Positions 1-7,390 of a stretch of DNA of 64,000 bases are shown here, one piece after another. Under the pieces are notes generated by a model. The model worked only from the letters and a program-made list of their open reading frames with translations. It was not told the DNA's origin and did no database searches. Position numbers and translations under genes: made by a program. Source of the DNA: CAYMND01 sp964465065 (GTDB taxonomy: Bacteria; Acidobacteriota; Aminicenantia; UBA2199); assembly GCA_964465065.1 (NCBI GenBank), contig CAYXHZ010000003.1, positions 1 to 64,000 on the forward strand, written 5' to 3'. Position 1 is the first letter of the stretch, and every line of letters starts with the position of its first letter.

Positions 1-94
1 TGGATGCCGTCAGCGTGGTCTTGCCGTGATCAACGTGGCCGATGGTTCCGATATTCAAATGGGGCTTCTTACGATCATATTTTGCCTTGCTCAT
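1..94 (-). CDS. tuf: Elongation factor Tu, N-terminal fragment (cut by window edge)
   Basis: Only the first 31 codons are inside the window. They read MSKAKYDRKKPHLNIGTIGH and then VDHGKTTLTAS, the EF-Tu N-terminus with the GHVDHGKT P-loop that binds GTP. EF-Tu delivers aminoacyl-tRNA to the ribosome in the cytoplasm. The ATG at 94 follows a strong AGGAGGA ribosome binding site. Four tRNA genes lie just upstream on the same strand, so tuf is probably the last gene of a tRNA-tuf transcript. The rest of the gene lies beyond position 1. Confidence 0.95.
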   Translation of the reverse strand, partial: MSKAKYDRKKPHLNIGTIGHVDHGKTTLTAS

Positions 95-155
95 CGCGTC
101 CTCCTAAACAAGCCATATTTTTAAATCAATCTATCTATAGTTAACGTCAGCTAAA

Positions 156-228
156 AGCCCTCGATCAGAATCGAACTGATGACCTCATCCTTACCAAGGA
201 TGCGCTCTGCCGGCTGAGCTACGAGGGC
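156..228 (-). tRNA. tRNA-Thr (anticodon GGT)
   Basis: A 73-nt cloverleaf. The acceptor strands GCCCTCG and CGAGGGC pair fully, the discriminator is T, the T-loop is GTTCGATTC, and the anticodon stem CATCC/GGATG encloses TTGGTAA. No CCA is encoded. It is the last tRNA before tuf. Confidence 0.95.
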
Positions 229-233
229 ATATT

Positions 234-306
234 AGCGGGAGACGGGACTCGAACCCGCGACAGATAGCTTGGAAGGCTACCGCTCTTCCATCTGAGCTAC
301 TCCCGC
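234..306 (-). tRNA. tRNA-Gly (anticodon TCC)
   Basis: A 73-nt cloverleaf with acceptor GCGGGAG/CTCCCGC, T-loop GGTTCGAGTCC and an anticodon loop containing TCC. No CCA is encoded. It lies 5 bp upstream of tRNA-Thr(GGT). Confidence 0.95.
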
Positions 307-322
307 GAAAAAAAGAAAAAAA

Positions 323-405
323 TGGGCAGGGGTGGATTCGAACCACCGAAGGAGTACTCCAACGGATTTACAGTCCGTCCCATTTGACCACTCTGGAACC
401 TACCC
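323..405 (-). tRNA. tRNA-Tyr (anticodon GTA)
   Basis: An 83-nt type II tRNA with a long variable arm. The acceptor GGGTAGG pairs with CCTGCCC through one T-G wobble, the discriminator is A and the anticodon loop holds GTA. No CCA is encoded. Confidence 0.95.
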
Positions 406-425
406 ATATTTTTACGTTTACTAAG

Positions 426-498
426 AGCTGGCGAAGGGACTCGAACCCCCGACCGGTTGATTACAAATCAACAGCTCTACCAACTGAGCTACGCCAGC
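426..498 (-). tRNA. tRNA-Thr (anticodon TGT)
   Basis: A 73-nt cloverleaf with acceptor GCTGGCG/CGCCAGC and an anticodon stem TTGAT/ATCAA enclosing TTGTA. No CCA is encoded. It is the first gene of the tRNA-tuf cluster. Confidence 0.95.
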
Positions 499-510
499 AA
501 ACGCCGGTTG

Positions 511-540
511 AGTATACCACACCTATATTGGGTGTGTCAA
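511..540 (-). promoter_or_regulatory. Promoter of the tRNA-tuf operon
   Basis: On the minus strand TTGACA (540-535) is followed after 18 bp by TATACT (516-511). The TG of GTGG just before it makes an extended -10. The predicted start, near 504, lies a few bases before tRNA-Thr(TGT). It is the best consensus promoter in this part of the window, as expected for tRNA and EF-Tu. Confidence 0.8.
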
Positions 541-657
541 ATCCATTGATCCGGTATACTCGGAAAAACAGGTCAATTATACTGATTTTAGTCGTCCTAC
601 GCAAGAGTCTTTCCTTACTTTTTTAAATAAAAACGCACAAACCGGTATAATCCCGGC

Positions 658-2331
658 TCAGACCTTGCCCGCCAGTTTGGCCCAGGTGTCCTTGAGCGTC
701 GCCGTGCGATTGAACCGCAGCGTCGCGCTCTGGCCGTCCTTGTAGAAATAACCCTGGCGCAGGAACTGTACCGAACTGCCCGCGGCCAATTCCGCCAGGG
801 TCGGTTCGCCCTTGCAGCCGGTCAGTTTTTTAACGGAACCCGGGTTGAGAATGCCGTGAAGGTCCTCGGCCGCCGCCGGATCGGCCACCTGAAACAGGTG
901 ATCGTAAAGATAGGCTTCGAAGTCGACGGCCGTGGCCGCGTCGACCCAATGGGAAGTGCCCAACACTTTGCGTCCGTCCTGGGTCCAGCCGCCGCGGGAT
1001 TCGGGATCGTAGCTGCAGCGGAGTTCTAGCACCCGGCCGTCCCGGTCCTTGATCACCTGCTCGCAGCGGATGTAATAGGCGTGCTTGAGACGGATTTCCC
1101 GGCCGGGCGACAGTCGGAAATACTTCTTGGGCGGATCCTCCATAAAATCTTCCCGCTCGATATAGATCTCGCCGGAAAACGGGATCAGCCGTTTCCCGGC
1201 CTGGTCATCTTCCGGATTGTTTTCCGCTTCGAGCATTTCGCTATGGCCCTGCGGATAGTTGGTTATCACCACCTTGAGCGGGTCCAGCACGGCCATCACC
1301 CGCTGCGCCTTCTGGTTCTGGTCTTCGCGCAGGCAGTGTTCCAGAAAGGCGTAATCGATGGTGCTGGGATTCTTGGCCACACCGATCAATTCGGCGAAGC
1401 GGCGGATGGAGGCCGGCGTGAAGCCGCGGCGGCGCAAGCCGGCGATGGTCGGCATACGCGGATCATCCCAGCCCTCGACGATGCCTTCCTTGACTAGAGC
1501 CAGCAGCTTGCGCTTGCTCATCATCATGTAGGTCACGTTCAATCGGGCGAATTCGATCTGTTGCGGATGGTGTACGCCGAGCTGGTCGAGAAACCAGTCG
1601 TACAGAGGCCGGTGATCTTCGAACTCCAGAGTGCAGATGGAATGGGTGATGCCTTCGATGGAATCCTCCAGCCCGTGCGCCCAGTCGTACATGGGATAGA
1701 TGCACCAGTCGCTGCCGGTGTTGTGATGGGTCGAGTAAGAGATCCGGTACAGTACGGGATCGCGCAGGTTGAGATTGGGCGATGCCATGTCGATTTTGGC
1801 CCGCAGCACCCGGCTGCCCTCGGCGAACTCTCCGTTTTTCATTCGCACAAACAGGTCCAGGTTCTCCTCGACGCTGCGGTTGCGGTACGGACTTTCCCGG
1901 CCAGGCTCGGTCAGGGTGCCGCGGTACTCGCGGATCTGTTCGGCGTTCAAATCGCAGACATAGGCCTTTCCGGCCCGAATCAGGGTCAGGGCGTGCCCGT
2001 ACATCTGCGGAAAATAACTGGACGCGAAGAACAGACGGTCCTGCCAGTCGAAACCCAGCCAGCGCACGTCGCCCTTGATGGCTTCGACATACTCCTCGTC
2101 TTCCTTGCTGGGGTTGGTATCGTCGAAACGCAGGTTGCACTTGCCCGAGAACTCCTCGGCGATGCCGAAGTTGAGGCAGATCGACTTGGCGTGGCCGATG
2201 TGCAGGTAACCGTTGGGTTCCGGAGGAAAGCGGGTGTGAACCCGGCCGCCGTTCTTGCCGGCGGCCACATCGGCGGCGACAATTTCTCTGATGAAGTGCG
2301 ATACCGCAGCATTGTTGTCGTTTTCAGACAT
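658..2331 (-). CDS. glnS: Glutaminyl-tRNA synthetase
   Basis: This class I synthetase charges tRNA-Gln with glutamine in the cytoplasm. The 557-aa product has FPPEPNGYLHIGHAKSIC (HIGH at about residues 44-47), the FDDTNPSKE loop, and MSKRK at about residue 271 as the KMSKS motif, followed by the beta-barrel anticodon-binding half. That is the usual GlnRS size. I chose the ATG at 2331 because GGAG lies 7-8 nt before it. An ATG four codons upstream (2343) has no ribosome binding site. The start overlaps the end of gltX by 8 bp, so the two are very likely co-transcribed. A GlnRS means Gln-tRNA can be made directly, without transamidation. Confidence 0.96.
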   Translation of the reverse strand: MSENDNNAAVSHFIREIVAADVAAGKNGGRVHTRFPPEPNGYLHIGHAKSICLNFGIAEEFSGKCNLRFDDTNPSKEDEEYVEAIKGDVRWLGFDWQDRLFFASSYFPQMYGHALTLIRAGKAYVCDLNAEQIREYRGTLTEPGRESPYRNRSVEENLDLFVRMKNGEFAEGSRVLRAKIDMASPNLNLRDPVLYRISYSTHHNTGSDWCIYPMYDWAHGLEDSIEGITHSICTLEFEDHRPLYDWFLDQLGVHHPQQIEFARLNVTYMMMSKRKLLALVKEGIVEGWDDPRMPTIAGLRRRGFTPASIRRFAELIGVAKNPSTIDYAFLEHCLREDQNQKAQRVMAVLDPLKVVITNYPQGHSEMLEAENNPEDDQAGKRLIPFSGEIYIEREDFMEDPPKKYFRLSPGREIRLKHAYYIRCEQVIKDRDGRVLELRCSYDPESRGGWTQDGRKVLGTSHWVDAATAVDFEAYLYDHLFQVADPAAAEDLHGILNPGSVKKLTGCKGEPTLAELAAGSSVQFLRQGYFYKDGQSATLRFNRTATLKDTWAKLAGKV

Positions 2332-3799
2332 TTTTCGCTCCATTCTCGATCATCCAGCCCAGCGCCCGGTTCAGCCGCCGGATGACGGTCTCCTTGCCCA
2401 GTTGCACCATCAGCTCGAACAGGCCCGGTCCGAAGCTGACACCGGACACGGCCAGCCGGGCCGGATGGATCAGTTTGCCGGCCGCCAATTCCAGCCGCTC
2501 GCACAGTGAAGCGAACAGGGCCTCCAGGGATTCGACGGTGTAGGAATCCATAGCGACCAGCCCGGCGACCAACTGGCCGAGCGCCTGGTCGGCTCCGTCG
2601 CAGAAACGCTTCCGGGCCGCCTTTTCCTCGTATTCCAGCGGATCCTGAAAGAAATAAACGCTGCTGTCCGCCAGTTCGGTGATTTTCTTGCTGCGGCTCT
2701 TCATCAGGTCGAGCACAGCGAGAAGGTAGTCGTCGTCGAAAGCTTCCGTCAACCAGCCCTTTTCCCGCCACAACGGCCGCACCAGATCCAACAGGGCTCG
2801 GCTGTCTTCCTGAGTCATGTAATGACCGTTCATCCATTCCAGCTTCTGCTCGTCGAAAACCGAGGCTTTGGGCGTGATGCGTTCGCTGGAGAAACTGGCG
2901 ATCAGCTCGTCGAGTTTCATCAGCTCCCGTTCGTCGCCGGGGTTCCAGCCCAGCAGAGCCAAAAAGTTGACCAGGGCCTGCGGCAGATAGCCGGCACGCT
3001 GGTAATCCATGACCGAAGCGGCCCCTTTGCGCTTGGAGAGTTTACCGCCGCCCTGGGCCAAAATGACCGGCAGATGGGCGAAAAGCGGCGGGGTCCAACC
3101 CAGAGCCCGGTACAGGAGGACATGACGCGGCGTCGTGGCGATCCACTCGTCACCGCGCATGACGTGCGAAATTTCCATGAAATGATCGTCGACGACATTG
3201 GCCAGATGGTAGGTCGGAAAGGAATCGGACTTGAGCAGAACCAGATCGTCGAGCAGATCGCTGGACGTTTCGATGCGGCCGCGGATCTGGTCCTCGAAGA
3301 CCACCGTCTCGTTGTTTGGCACCTTGAGACGGATGACGTGCGGCTCCCCGGCCGCTATTCGTTCGGATGCCGCCCGAGGATCAATTCCCCGGCAATGCCG
3401 ATCGTAACCCACCTGGGGGTCTTTGCTCTTCTCGCGCTGCAAACGTACCTGTTCGAGCCGTTCGGCGCTGCAGAAGCAGGGGTAGGCCTTGCCTTCCTCG
3501 ACCAGCTTCCGGGCGTAAGTCCGGTACATCTCGGTCCGTTCCGACTGGATGTACGGGCCGAACGCGCCGCCGACACCGGGTCCCTCGTCCCAGGTCAGGC
3601 CCAGCCACTTCAGGCTTTCGTAGATTTCGGTCAGGGCCGCTTCCTGGTAGCGGCTGCGATCGGTATCCTCGATTCTCAGAATGAAGGTGCCGCCGTGATG
3701 ACGGGCGAACAAAAAGTTGAACAGGGCGGTGCGGGCGCCGCCGACGTGCAGGTAGCCGGTCGGAGACGGGGCGAAACGTACGCGAACATTTCCAGTCAT
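2324..3799 (-). CDS. gltX: Glutamyl-tRNA synthetase
   Basis: This class I synthetase charges tRNA-Glu. The 491-aa product begins with RVRFAPSPTGYLHVGGARTA, where HVGG at residues 18-21 is the HIGH-type motif. It then has RIEDTDRSR, and KLSKRKG at about residue 253 as the KMSKS motif. The helical C-terminal anticodon domain is complete. The length is normal for bacterial GluRS. Upstream of the ATG is GAGG at workable spacing. Its 3' end overlaps glnS by 8 bp, giving a gltX-glnS operon of two closely related synthetases. Confidence 0.96.
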   Translation of the reverse strand: MTGNVRVRFAPSPTGYLHVGGARTALFNFLFARHHGGTFILRIEDTDRSRYQEAALTEIYESLKWLGLTWDEGPGVGGAFGPYIQSERTEMYRTYARKLVEEGKAYPCFCSAERLEQVRLQREKSKDPQVGYDRHCRGIDPRAASERIAAGEPHVIRLKVPNNETVVFEDQIRGRIETSSDLLDDLVLLKSDSFPTYHLANVVDDHFMEISHVMRGDEWIATTPRHVLLYRALGWTPPLFAHLPVILAQGGGKLSKRKGAASVMDYQRAGYLPQALVNFLALLGWNPGDERELMKLDELIASFSSERITPKASVFDEQKLEWMNGHYMTQEDSRALLDLVRPLWREKGWLTEAFDDDYLLAVLDLMKSRSKKITELADSSVYFFQDPLEYEEKAARKRFCDGADQALGQLVAGLVAMDSYTVESLEALFASLCERLELAAGKLIHPARLAVSGVSFGPGLFELMVQLGKETVIRRLNRALGWMIENGAKNV

Positions 3800-3934
3800 G
3801 TCATAGCCTCATTTATCGCTCTCTGGGGATGCAGGAGTCTGGCAGGGGGCCTGTTTGCGAATATTTTAATGAAAAGAGCCGGATGATGCAATCCCTGCCC
3901 GGGTATTTTTTCTTGCACAAGGATTCAGCCGTGC

Positions 3935-3940
3935 TACAAT
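3935..3940 (+). promoter_or_regulatory. Extended -10 (TGCTACAAT) 6 bp before the deacetylase ATG
   Basis: TGC precedes TACAAT, and only six bases (GAGCCC) separate the hexamer from the ATG at 3947. There is no Shine-Dalgarno sequence. The transcript would start at or next to the ATG. The same TGCTACAAT plus 6 bp occurs before the gene at 6098. Confidence 0.55.
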
Positions 3941-3946
3941 GAGCCC

Positions 3947-4816
3947 ATGCCCGTCATACTGCACGCCGACGATTTCGGTATCGCCCGCTCCGCCACCCGG
4001 GGCATCCTGGAGGCTTGGGAAAACCAGGCTCTGGACCGCTTCAGCGTCATGGCCAACGGCCGTCATCTGGAATGGGGCTGCCACCGTCTGAGCGCCTGCA
4101 GCCGTCAGCCGCAACGGCTTGCCGTACACCTCAACCTGATCGAGGGCCGACCCTTGTCGGACCCGCAGGACAGCCCCCGGCTGTTCGGGCCAACAGGAAG
4201 GTTTCCCTTTTCTTTCTTACATCTGTTGTGGCTGGAACGGCGCAGAGCCGACGAACGGGCCGAATTGGCCCGGCAGATCGGCAACGAATGGCGCAAGCAG
4301 ATCGGTAAGGCCCAGGAATCGTTTCCTCAGGTCAAGGCCTGGTCGCTCGACTCCCACCAGCATGTGCACGTCATTCCCTGGTTGTGGGAAATCACCCTGA
4401 AACTGGCCCGGACCTGCTCGATCAATGAAATCCGCATCCCTGTCGATCGACTGTTCAGCCACCTCAGCCCGCTCTCCCCCCGGCACTGGCCCAAACCGCA
4501 GAATCTGGCCAAAGTTCGCCTGATCGATCACCTGGTCGAGCAGAATTTTTTTCTCAGACTTTACCACCCGGTTTTCGTCGGCGGCCTGTACTTCTCAGGC
4601 GAAATGCACCGCCTGCCGCTGTCCGGACTTTGGCAAAACCTGAGCCGGCGGGCGGAGGAAATCGAACTGCTGTACCACCCTGGAGACGCAACCGCAATCG
4701 AGCCCGATGACGAACTGGCTTTTCCGGGCTTCTACCGGCACGCCAACCGGCAAAAGGAGCTGCAGACGCTGCTGGAGTTCAGGGATTTTGCGAGAAAATC
4801 GGGGAGAGATAAGTGA
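3947..4816 (+). CDS. ChbG/HpnK (YdjC) family carbohydrate deacetylase
   Basis: Members of this family remove acetyl groups from N-acetylated sugars (chitooligosaccharides in ChbG, an acetylated hopanoid sugar in HpnK) with a divalent metal. The 289-aa protein has the expected HADDFG at residues 6-11 (metal-binding Asp pair), AVHLNLIEGRPL, and DSHQHVHVIP (metal-binding His residues). It has no signal peptide, so it is probably cytoplasmic. The substrate cannot be read from the sequence and no chitin or hopanoid genes are nearby. It is a single gene with a predicted leaderless start. Its stop codon is 3 bp from the first repeat of the 4HB cassette, so the cassette lies directly against its 3' end. 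Confidence 0.85.
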   Translation: MPVILHADDFGIARSATRGILEAWENQALDRFSVMANGRHLEWGCHRLSACSRQPQRLAVHLNLIEGRPLSDPQDSPRLFGPTGRFPFSFLHLLWLERRRADERAELARQIGNEWRKQIGKAQESFPQVKAWSLDSHQHVHVIPWLWEITLKLARTCSINEIRIPVDRLFSHLSPLSPRHWPKPQNLAKVRLIDHLVEQNFFLRLYHPVFVGGLYFSGEMHRLPLSGLWQNLSRRAEEIELLYHPGDATAIEPDDELAFPGFYRHANRQKELQTLLEFRDFARKSGRDK

Positions 4817-4819
4817 TAA

Positions 4820-5032
4820 GGGACGTAAGGGACTTAAGGGACGTAAAGGACATGTCCCCAATCATCCCAGGTGGTTGGGACGGTTGGATATCCAACCATT
4901 ATCTGTTATAGCTCTATTTAAGTATCCTTATTTTATAATCTTTATGACAGGCGCTGAACGATCTCTGTGCAATTAACCGAGTAAACCGTAACCTAAAAGC
5001 TTCCCTTACGTCCCTTAAGTCCCTTCCGTCCC
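4820..5032 (+). repeat. Inverted-array repeat element A, copy 1
   Basis: The left edge has tandem 9-bp units GGGACGTAA, GGGACTTAA, GGGACGTAAA and then GGAC. The right edge has the reverse complements CCC, TTACGTCCC, TTAAGTCCC, TTCCGTCCC. Between them is a core of about 150 bp holding the palindrome GGACATGTCC (4848-4857), the hairpin TCCCA/TGGGA (4865-4880) and the perfect 16-bp palindrome GGTTGGATATCCAACC (4882-4897). The 170 bp from 4848 to 5017 are identical to 5858-6027, on the other side of the 4HB gene, in direct orientation. The core has no convincing ORF. Confidence 0.9.
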
Positions 5033-5078
5033 TTTCTCCTCTCTTGATTTACATGTTTATATATGTTACTCTTAAGCC

Positions 5079-5627
5079 ATGCCTCCCAACAGCCTCATCC
5101 CCAAACACGGAGCCTACCGAACCCTGATATCCTACCAGAAAGCGGAGATCGTTTACGACGCGACTGTCTTTTTCTGCAAGCGCTACCTGAGCAGAAAAGA
5201 CCGGACTTTTGACCAGATGGTCCAGGCGGCCCGATCCGGAAAACAGAACATCGTCGAGGGCAGCGTCGCCTCGGCGACTTCCAAAGAAATGGAATTGAAA
5301 CTGACCCAGGTGGCCAGAGCCAGTCTGGAGGAGCTGCTAACCGATTATCGCGATTTTCTCCGGTCCAGAAAACTTCCCGAATGGCCACGCGGGCATCCTC
5401 TGGTCGCCCGACTCCGGAAAATAAACCGAACCAGTCCGGGGCGGTATTCTGATTTTCAGAAAGGCATCGAGCACGAAAACATGGAAATATCAGCCAATGT
5501 GATCATCGGTCTGGTCAAGCTGACCTGCTTTCTACTGGATCGCCAGGTGAGAGCTCTGGAAAAGATCTTTCTCAAAGAAGGCGGATTCAGAGAAAAAATG
5601 ACCCGCATGAGGCGGCAGGTGAGATGA
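5079..5627 (+). CDS. Four-helix-bundle (S23/IVP-like) protein, cassette A
   Basis: The 182-aa helical protein belongs to the four-helix-bundle family first known from ORFs inside 23S rRNA intervening sequences. The family signature is visible as AARSGKQNIVEGS (about residues 50-62), followed by LTQVARASLEELLTDYRDFLR. It is longer than the usual 110-130 aa, with an extra C-terminal helical part ending in CFLLDRQVRALEKIF, which recalls the longer 'four helix bundle suffix' proteins. Its function is unknown for this family. No rRNA is near. The start fits the aligned start of its paralog at 28017. There is no Shine-Dalgarno sequence; TGTTACTCT ends 6 bp before the ATG. The gene sits between element A copies 1 and 2. 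Confidence 0.85.
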   Translation: MPPNSLIPKHGAYRTLISYQKAEIVYDATVFFCKRYLSRKDRTFDQMVQAARSGKQNIVEGSVASATSKEMELKLTQVARASLEELLTDYRDFLRSRKLPEWPRGHPLVARLRKINRTSPGRYSDFQKGIEHENMEISANVIIGLVKLTCFLLDRQVRALEKIFLKEGGFREKMTRMRRQVR

Positions 5628-5677
5628 GTTGAAGAGTTGAGATGAGTTGAAGAGTGATTGAGATAAGTGATTGAGGG
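5624..5677 (+). repeat. Tandem GAGTTGA/GATTGA repeat, left of gap
   Basis: Short units such as GATGAGTTGAAGAGTTGA and GAGTGATTGAGATAAGTG begin at the 4HB stop codon. The block from 5626 to 5677 reappears directly after the N run at 5779, so this is one long tandem array interrupted by an assembly gap. Confidence 0.8.
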
Positions 5678-5778
5678 ANNNNNNNNNNNNNNNNNNNNNN
5701 NNNNNNNNNNNNNNNNNNNNNNNNNNNNNNNNNNNNNNNNNNNNNNNNNNNNNNNNNNNNNNNNNNNNNNNNNNNNNN
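5678..5778. other. Assembly gap (101 N)
   Basis: An unbroken run of N, flanked on both sides by the same roughly 52-bp sequence. Its true length is unknown. Confidence 0.99.
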
Positions 5779-5829
5779 ATGAGTTGAAGAGTTGAGATGA
5801 GTTGAAGAGTGATTGAGATAAGTGATTGA
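5779..5829 (+). repeat. Tandem GAGTTGA/GATTGA repeat, right of gap
   Basis: The sequence repeats the block left of the gap base for base and then runs straight into the first GGGAC unit of element A copy 2. Confidence 0.8.
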
Positions 5830-6062
5830 GGGACATAAAGGACGTAAGGGACTTAAGGGACATGTCCCCAATCATCCCAGGTGGTTGGGACGGTTGGATA
5901 TCCAACCATTATCTGTTATAGCTCTATTTAAGTATCCTTATTTTATAATCTTTATGACAGGCGCTGAACGATCTCTGTGCAATTAACCGAGTAAACCGTA
6001 ACCTAAAAGCTTCCCTTACGTCCCTTACGTCCCTTAAGTCCCTTCCGTCCCTTTTCCGTCCC
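5830..6062 (+). repeat. Inverted-array repeat element A, copy 2
   Basis: A direct second copy of the element at 4820. The core 5858-6027 is identical over 170 bp. The edge arrays differ: the left reads GGGACATAAA, GGACGTAA, GGGACTTAA, and the right has two TTACGTCCC units, TTAAGTCCC, TTCCGTCCC and one more TTTTCCGTCCC. Unit number and unit sequence therefore vary while the core is constant. Confidence 0.9.
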
Positions 6063-6085
6063 TTTCTCCCCAGCCTTTTTTTTGC

Positions 6086-6091
6086 TACAAT
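6086..6091 (+). promoter_or_regulatory. Extended -10 (TGCTACAAT) 6 bp before ATG 6098
   Basis: TGC and TACAAT are followed by CTCCCA and then the ATG. The start has no ribosome binding site. The motif and spacing match those before the gene at 3947. Confidence 0.5.
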
Positions 6092-6097
6092 CTCCCA

Positions 6098-6655
6098 ATG
6101 CCCCAATCATTCACCGATTCCACCCTGTTCAGCTTCGTTATCGTGCCTGCCCTCATCTTTCTGGCCCGAGTGCTCGACGTCAGCCTGCAGACCATCCGCA
6201 TCATCGCCATATCCCGCAACATCCGCTGGCTGGCCCCGCTGGTCGGATTCTTCGAGGTGTTCATCTGGCTGGTGGCCATCAGTCAGATCATGAAGAACTA
6301 TTCCCACATTTTCACCTATATCGCCTATGCCGCCGGCTTCGCCACCGGCACCTTCATCGGCATGATCATCACCGAAAAACTGTCGCTGGGCATGGTGCTC
6401 ATCCGCATCATCACCCCCAACGGTGCCGACGCCCTCAAGAATACGCTCAAAGAACACAAATTCGGCTTCACCGCTTTGACAGGAAAAGGGGCGGAAGGCC
6501 CGGTAGACGTCATATTTTCGGTAGTCCGGCGGCAAAAGTTGGACTTCGTTCTCGGCGAAATCCGCAGCAAACTGCCCAAGGCTTTCTACACCGTCGAGGA
6601 AGTCAGCCAGGCCCGGCCGCTGCTCTACCCGCTGGCGGTCAGCAAAAGGAACTGA
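6098..6655 (+). CDS. UPF0316 (DUF2179/DUF5698) membrane protein
   Basis: The 185-aa protein has three hydrophobic segments at roughly residues 10-27, 42-60 and 70-92. It then has a soluble C-terminal domain with VLIRIITPNGADALKNTL and GKGAEGPVDVIFSVVRRQ, as in the UPF0316 (YebE-like) family, where a DUF5698 membrane part is joined to a DUF2179 domain. The function of the family is unknown. The motif RVLDVSLQTIRIIAI near the N-terminus is typical. It probably sits in the inner membrane. It is a single gene, convergent with the methyltransferase and with a predicted leaderless start. Confidence 0.8.
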   Translation: MPQSFTDSTLFSFVIVPALIFLARVLDVSLQTIRIIAISRNIRWLAPLVGFFEVFIWLVAISQIMKNYSHIFTYIAYAAGFATGTFIGMIITEKLSLGMVLIRIITPNGADALKNTLKEHKFGFTALTGKGAEGPVDVIFSVVRRQKLDFVLGEIRSKLPKAFYTVEEVSQARPLLYPLAVSKRN

Positions 6656-6667
6656 ACGGCCCCGGTT

Positions 6668-7390
6668 TCACTTGCGGGTGCAGCTGGCCAGCAGCGACAC
6701 CCCGCACGGAAAAGGAAACCGCAGCTTCAGCAGCGGGATCTCGGCGATGAAAACACGGTACAGCAGACCGTTCAACAGGCCCGAACTGCGTTCCACTTCG
6801 GTCCGCTGATCGGCTGTCCGGCGGGTCAGCCAGCGTTCCAGGGCGGCCAGCGGCCAGAGCAGGCTGTTGTAGTAACTCAGGCGCTCGATCTCGAAACGAC
6901 CGGCCAGCAAGGCCCCGAGCCCCTTCTTGGTGTAACGGCGGTAATGGCGGTGAAGTTCGTCGTGAGCGCTCCACAGCGACGGCATGGCCGGAACGGTCAG
7001 GATCAGCCGCCCCCCCGGCCGGAGAGCGCGGTGTACCAATTCGACAGCCTGATCGTCATCCTCGATATGCTCGAGCACATCGAACAGGGTGACCAGGTCG
7101 AAACGCTCCGGCTGATCGCGGAGGAAGTCCTCGACCGGGGCGATGTGAACCTGCGCTCCCGTAGCCAGCAGCGCCGCCTGTGCGGCCTGATAGGGTTCCA
7201 GCGCCTCCACCTCCCCCAAAGGTTTGAGCAGCGGGATCATGCCGCCAAAACCGGCGCCGAGATCCAGGATGCGCCCGACCGGAGTCTTCAGACCGGCCAG
7301 AAGAACCTTTTCGACGATGCGGGCCCGGCCGCGGAACCACCAGTGATCAGTCTGGTGATCGCGGATGACCGCATAGGCCTGCTCCTGCAT
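6668..7390 (-). CDS. Class I SAM-dependent methyltransferase
   Basis: The 240-aa protein has the SAM-binding motif ILDLGAGFGG (about residues 42-51), an acidic end of beta-2 (ALEP), and FDLVTLFDVLEHIEDD, followed by LRPGGRLILTVPA. This is a methyltransferase_11-type fold. The N-terminal HWWFRGRARIVEKVL is common in methyltransferases coded next to polyprenol-linked glycosyltransferases. The substrate is unknown; the context suggests a lipid-linked sugar. Its ATG overlaps the stop of the upstream glycosyltransferase by one base (TGATG). A TTG one codon earlier is less likely. Confidence 0.85.
   Translation of the reverse strand: MQEQAYAVIRDHQTDHWWFRGRARIVEKVLLAGLKTPVGRILDLGAGFGGMIPLLKPLGEVEALEPYQAAQAALLATGAQVHIAPVEDFLRDQPERFDLVTLFDVLEHIEDDDQAVELVHRALRPGGRLILTVPAMPSLWSAHDELHRHYRRYTKKGLGALLAGRFEIERLSYYNSLLWPLAALERWLTRRTADQRTEVERSSGLLNGLLYRVFIAEIPLLKLRFPFPCGVSLLASCTRK

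Noticed and set aside
384..626. 80-aa plus-strand ORF across two tRNA genes
   Set aside because: It overlaps tRNA-Tyr and tRNA-Thr in antisense and contains the common spurious tRNA-derived peptide pattern.
4820..5032. CRISPR-like array of 9-bp units
   Set aside because: Units are contiguous with no spacers, are far too short, and face reverse complements across a core. No cas gene is near.
5079..5627. Diversity-generating retroelement (4HB as Avd)
   Set aside because: Avd shares the fold, but no reverse transcriptase, template repeat or variable repeat is visible in the window.
5079..5627. 23S rRNA intervening sequence carrying an S23 ORF
   Set aside because: No rRNA sequence flanks either 4HB gene.
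5924..6106. 60-aa minus-strand ORF in element A copy 2
   Set aside because: It is a translation of repeat units (RKGRKRDGRDLRDVRD) with no ribosome binding site, so it is probably not a gene.
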